NCBI GenBank assembly: GCA_003024985.2
Contig: PXIH01S0016037.1
Reading direction: 5' to 3' (one strand)
From: Euperipatoides rowelli
Taxonomy: Eukaryota > Onychophora > Udeonychophora > Euonychophora > Peripatopsidae
Length of the DNA stretch: 20,428 bases
A model generated the notes under the pieces. It worked only from the letters and a program-made list of their open reading frames with translations, was not told where the DNA came from and ran no database searches. Below, piece after piece: positions 17,775 through 20,428 of the stretch. A program made the translations under genes and the position numbers. Each line of letters starts with the position of its first letter. Position 1 is the first letter of the stretch.

Positions 17775-18263
17775 ATGAGTGACAATATTAAGTTGTCTAT
17801 GATTAGAGCTAGAAAGCAATATTTGAATTCTTTGGAGTGTAACCTAACTAGAAATGTAAGAGATTTCCACTTCAGACTAACAAAAATGTTGGGAATGAAT
17901 GTAAATAAAAATCACAATGACATAAAGTTTTTAGACAAAGATGTTTTAGAAACTTTTAATGATGTTTTACATTATATCGAGCAATTAGCTCATCTACATG
18001 AAGCAATTCAACCAGAAAAATGTAATTTTAAGGATGATGATTCTATGTTTCCAATGGTAGATGTCTTCTTTATTTACAAAGATATATCTGGCATAAAAGA
18101 AAAGAGTTCACCTTCCCCAGTAGATGTGCCACCTGAAATTTATAAAGAGTATGCTATTGTTTTGGGTGAAATGCCCAAAGATTTGGAACAGATTTTTTGT
18201 TACCTTAATACCAAAAAACAATGCACCATCTTCTCCATCACAATTATGACCTACTATATATGA
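17775..18263 (+). pseudogene. LINE ORF2 linker and RT N-terminus
   Basis: This is the longest undamaged frame of the element (162 codons). It begins MSDNIKLSMIRARKQYLNSL, continues through NVRDFHFRLTKMLGMNV, and ends with DISGIKEKSSPSPVDVPPEI and YKEYAIVLGEMPKDL. The first part matches the basic 'R..Y......N....FW..L' linker downstream of LINE endonucleases and the last part the 'IK..KS.GPDDIP.E..KE.A..L' block at the beginning of the RT. The ATG at 17775 is probably an internal methionine, since the same frame reads through KEGNSKKIKS immediately upstream. Only a few bases separate it from the RRM-like domain, leaving no room for the usual 230-residue endonuclease. Confidence 0.8.
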
Positions 18264-18279
18264 TGACCTACTATATCTA
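18246..18279 (+). repeat. 17-base tandem duplication in the RT coding region
   Basis: ATGACCTACTATAT occurs at 18246-18259 and again at 18263-18276, a spacing of 17. The RT reads NNAPSSPSQL before the first copy and PTISITSPISKISERI from the second copy in a frame offset by the 17 bases. The duplication therefore breaks the frame exactly within the 'RPIS' block and produces the stop of the upstream reading at 18261-18263. Confidence 0.88.
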
Positions 18280-18990
18280 TTACATCTCCTATTTCAAAGA
18301 TATCTGAAAGAATTGTTCTACAATTCACATAGGAAAATATTAAAGATAGGATAAACTTTAATCAGTTAGGTGGATTTCCAAATAAATTAGTTGCACCATG
18401 CTTGGCAATTTTACTGGATATTATTTACAACAAATTACAAATTAAAAACAATAAAATAGTATCAATTTTAACAGATTTTGAAAAGCATTTAATGTACAGT
18501 AAGTCATAAAAATTAATTGAACAATTAATAAGACTGGGGACACAAATTATAGCTTGGATAACTACATTTTTATATAATAGAGAAAATATTCTTGTTAATA
18601 AAAAAATATGATTTAAAGAGGTCTTTTGAAGCACATTGTGGTATACTTCAAGGCTCTGTCCTATAGGAACTTTCCTGTTTGCAGTACTGGTAAATAATCT
18701 AAACATTATTGACTGCCTTAATCTGACGTATGTGTTTATTGATGATTTAAGAAATAAACCTCAAATGATATTTGATGAATTATGCAGTGAAACAGTAAAT
18801 CTGGAACTTCCATAAATATAAATAAATGCAGATTCCTTTTGTTCCAATTTGATAGGAAGGAAGTGGAGTGCAAAATAAGCTATGGTGGTGATGAACTTAG
18901 ACAAGAGGAATATTTTAGAGTTTTGGGTTTAACAATAATATTCAATGTGACTTAACGTGGAATTTACACATTGATAATGTAGTTATAGCC
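18250..18990 (+). pseudogene. LINE reverse transcriptase (FIDD type) and post-RT start
   Basis: The frame after the duplication reads PTISITSPISKISERI, NFNQLGGFPNKLVAPCL, and motif A VSILTDFEKHLMYSKS with its aspartate at 18474-18476; the usual AFD is here HLM. Motif B, CGILQGSVL, is at about 18637-18663 in another frame. GTFLFAVLVNNLN follows, and motif C is TYVFIDDL with aspartates at 18741-18746. Post-RT sequence includes ININKCRFLLFQFDRKEVEC, FRVLGLTI and LTWNLHIDNVVIAQ, ending near 18988 where the similarity stops abruptly. There are at least three frame changes and several stops. Resemblance to the left-end LINE (TDYERAYDS, GGLQNRST) suggests the same broad group but a different family. 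Confidence 0.85.
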
Positions 18991-19712
18991 CAGTTGCTGA
19001 AGGGGGTTCTGTGACCACTTTAATGTATAGAAGGTCACTCAAGTGGATCATGTAGACACCATGCCCCTTATCAATTTTCATCAGGGCAACTTGGGCATAG
19101 GCTCTAAAACCNCCATTTTAAATATGGCGGACATACGTCTGACATGAAACTCTTATGGAGCTCATATCTTAGAAACTGTGCTTTATATAGGTTGAAGCTT
19201 AATTTAAGAAATATTGTAAANACTATAAGGAACATTTTTTATTACAAGTATAATGTCATAAACCTAACCGTTTTGGAGTTAGGCAGTAAAATTTGTCAGC
19301 AACACCTAAAATGTGGGTCTCCATTTGATGGAAAATGACTAATATCTCACAGTGCATTTTTTTGATTATGTTCGAAGTAAAGAATTGTTCCTTATAGTTT
19401 AAGGAACAAAAACTGTAATATGCTTCAACACCATTTATAACTCCATAATGGAAAAAAATTATTGTATATACCACGTTCTCTGTTCTTGACTTTTATTTGA
19501 CTCACTTGATATGGAAATTTTTTCTTATTTCTTTTATTTATACATACATATTATACATNTTCAACTCTATTATAAAAGATAATTGTNTGTTAATAATTAA
19601 TANNAAGAAATAATTGTTTAAATATCATAACTAAACAGAAAATTATGTGNAAATAATTATTATGAATGTAAAAATATGTTGTCTAAAGTTTTAATGAATT
19701 TACATTATACAA
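18991..19712. other. Unassigned stretch with ambiguous bases
   Basis: Begins with a slightly GC-richer patch (to about 19140, including ATATGGCGGACATACG) and then turns AT-rich. No coding reading is supported. Single or double unknown bases occur at 19112, 19221, 19559, 19587, 19603-19604 and 19650, denser than elsewhere in the window. Confidence 0.55.
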
Positions 19713-19901
19713 TTATTTTATCATTGTCCATTGTCTTCTATTTGTGAAGATTGCAAAAGTACAAACAATGCTCTGACGTTTGCATAAAGTGCAACATGGA
19801 ATGCCAGCACTAACACACATGCAGCTTTGTTTGGCACATTTGATACTACCNTCTACTAAGTCAGCAGGGTAAAACCAAAAAATAGTCTTAGGCTTGATCA
19901 A
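19713..19901 (-). pseudogene. CXC-like cysteine-rich fragment
   Basis: The minus reading contains IFWFYPADLV and, after an ambiguous codon, SIKCAKQSCMCVSAGIPCCT and LCKRQSIVC. The spacing C-x4-C-x-C-x6-C-x3-C equals that of the second half of CXC (tesmin/TSO1-type) repeats, in which cysteines bind zinc and contact DNA. A similar cysteine tail after a 'P..LL..I.C' opening recurs in many invertebrate proteins, some apparently from mobile elements. Here the motif lacks the usual final C-x-C-x2-C-x-N, and the rest of the protein is not visible upstream on the minus strand. It is most likely the end of a decayed transposon or host gene. Confidence 0.4.
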
Positions 19902-20067
19902 GTTGATCTACGTTTTCCTCAAGTAATGTACTTGGATGTTGGTACGTTCTAAATGAGAATAATTTTTAATTTTAAAATATTACTTTACATTTGAAGAAAT
20001 TTAAAATTATTTTCAAAACTGAATCAGGTTGTAGTTAAGATTTATTAGTTAATTATCCATTTAAATT
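19902..20067. other. AT-rich sequence, nothing recognised
   Basis: Upstream (minus sense) of the cysteine motif. It contains no open reading of interest and no repeat that I can see. Confidence 0.5.
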
Positions 20068-20158
20068 GAAAATCAAAATTGTACTTATAAACTATTTCAT
20101 CTCGATCAAACATGTGTAATGTTAATATCAATAAGTCATTTAAATTATATATTTTGGC
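20068..20158 (+). repeat. Duplicated segment, copy A (continuous)
   Basis: Starts GAAAATCAAAATTGTACTTA and ends TTAAATTATATATTTTGGC; it is matched in two parts by copy B downstream. Includes the distinctive word CTCGATCAAACATGTGTAAT. Confidence 0.9.
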
Positions 20159-20233
20159 TTGTAGGTAGGTTCCATAATGTAGACAATGAAAATAGACTTG
20201 GGCATTTTGTGGGTGGAAGGGGGTAAAGCAAAT

Positions 20234-20421
20234 GAAAATCAAAATTGTATTTATAAATTATGAAGAGGGAACGGTATATTTTTAATAATAAAAGTTAAAA
20301 AGTTAAAAGCAATTACTTATATCTAGAGTTATCAGCATTTAAGTTATTATTTATTACTATTTCATCTCGATCAAACATGTGTAATGTTATATCAATAAGT
20401 CGTTTAAATTATATATTTTGC
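20234..20421 (+). repeat. Duplicated segment, copy B (split in two)
   Basis: 20234-20260 repeats the first 27 bases of copy A with two differences; 20356-20421 repeats the remainder (from ACTATTTCATCTCGATC) with a one-base deletion and an A-to-G change. The 95 bases between, including GTTAAAAAGTTAAAAG, are absent from copy A, so they were either inserted into B or deleted from A. Confidence 0.88.
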
Positions 20422-20428
20422 TGTGGTT

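Larger units (their letters stand above)
16984..18990 (+). mobile_element. CR1/L2-like LINE with 2A peptide, endonuclease absent
   Basis: On the plus strand the pieces in order are a leucine-rich leader with 2A motif, PHD-like finger, coiled coil, RRM-like domain (to about 17769), then the ORF2 linker (17775-18263), RT (about 18250-18750) and the start of the post-RT domain (to about 18990). APE-type LINEs carrying N-terminal 2A sequences followed by a PHD-like finger are known from sea urchin, amphioxus and other invertebrates. Here the endonuclease that should lie between ORF1 and the linker is missing. The 3' part is cut at about 18985, in the middle of the post-RT domain. Confidence 0.87.

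Noticed and set aside
18993-19304. GTTGCTGA and TCAGCAAC about 300 bases apart as possible transposon ends
   Set aside because: Only eight bases match, the similarity does not extend, and no target duplication is visible.

Overview
The window reads as intergenic DNA from an invertebrate animal. It is strongly AT-rich, has no bacterial gene layout, and is packed with decayed APE-type non-LTR retrotransposons (LINEs) of at least five or six kinds, plus microsatellites and DNA-transposon remnants. The mix (a 2A-bearing CR1/L2-like LINE, Tx1/L1-like LINEs with zinc-knuckle and zf-RVT domains, an RTE-like LINE, a Helitron-like terminus, a hAT-like end) suits a mollusc, cnidarian, lower deuterostome or arthropod; the species cannot be named from this sequence. 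I found no intact host gene, tRNA, rRNA or CRISPR array. Some coding readings below are mine, joined across frames; coordinates of such pieces are approximate.

Layout. 1-2350: CR1/L2-like LINE on the minus strand (endonuclease C-terminus, linker, reverse transcriptase, C-terminal domain), broken by frameshifts. 2345-2568: TA microsatellite block carrying two copies of a Helitron-3'-end-like hairpin plus CTAG. 2738-2918: purine/pyrimidine foldback ending in a hAT-like terminal sequence. 2927-4283: mostly featureless AT-rich DNA. 4284-4790: LINE linker and RT N-terminus (minus). 4797-7972: Tx1/L1-like LINE (minus), from a CCHC-bearing ORF1 through endonuclease start, RT and zf-RVT to an A-rich tail. 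7976-9035: RTE-like LINE fragment (minus). 9120-9900: possible further LINE remnant (minus). 9900-14370: AT-rich, no recognisable gene, with a perfect palindrome and a roughly 590-base GA tract. 14377-16174: Tx1/L1-like LINE remnant on the plus strand. 16984-18990: CR1/L2-like LINE (plus) whose first ORF starts with a perfect 2A motif followed by a PHD-like finger, coiled coil and RRM-like domain, then runs into the ORF2 linker and RT with no endonuclease between. 18990-20428: unassigned DNA with scattered ambiguous bases, a CXC-like cysteine motif (minus) and a duplicated segment at the right end.

Nothing here acts as a working gene system: every protein-coding piece carries stops or frameshifts. 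All LINE pieces left of about 10 kb lie on the minus strand and all right of about 14 kb on the plus strand, so they point outward from the central gene-free block. The points most worth a second look are the 2A-PHD-RRM LINE without an endonuclease, the Helitron-like termini multiplied inside palindromic TG/TA/CA tracts, and the exact 17-base duplication that breaks the RT of the 2A element.
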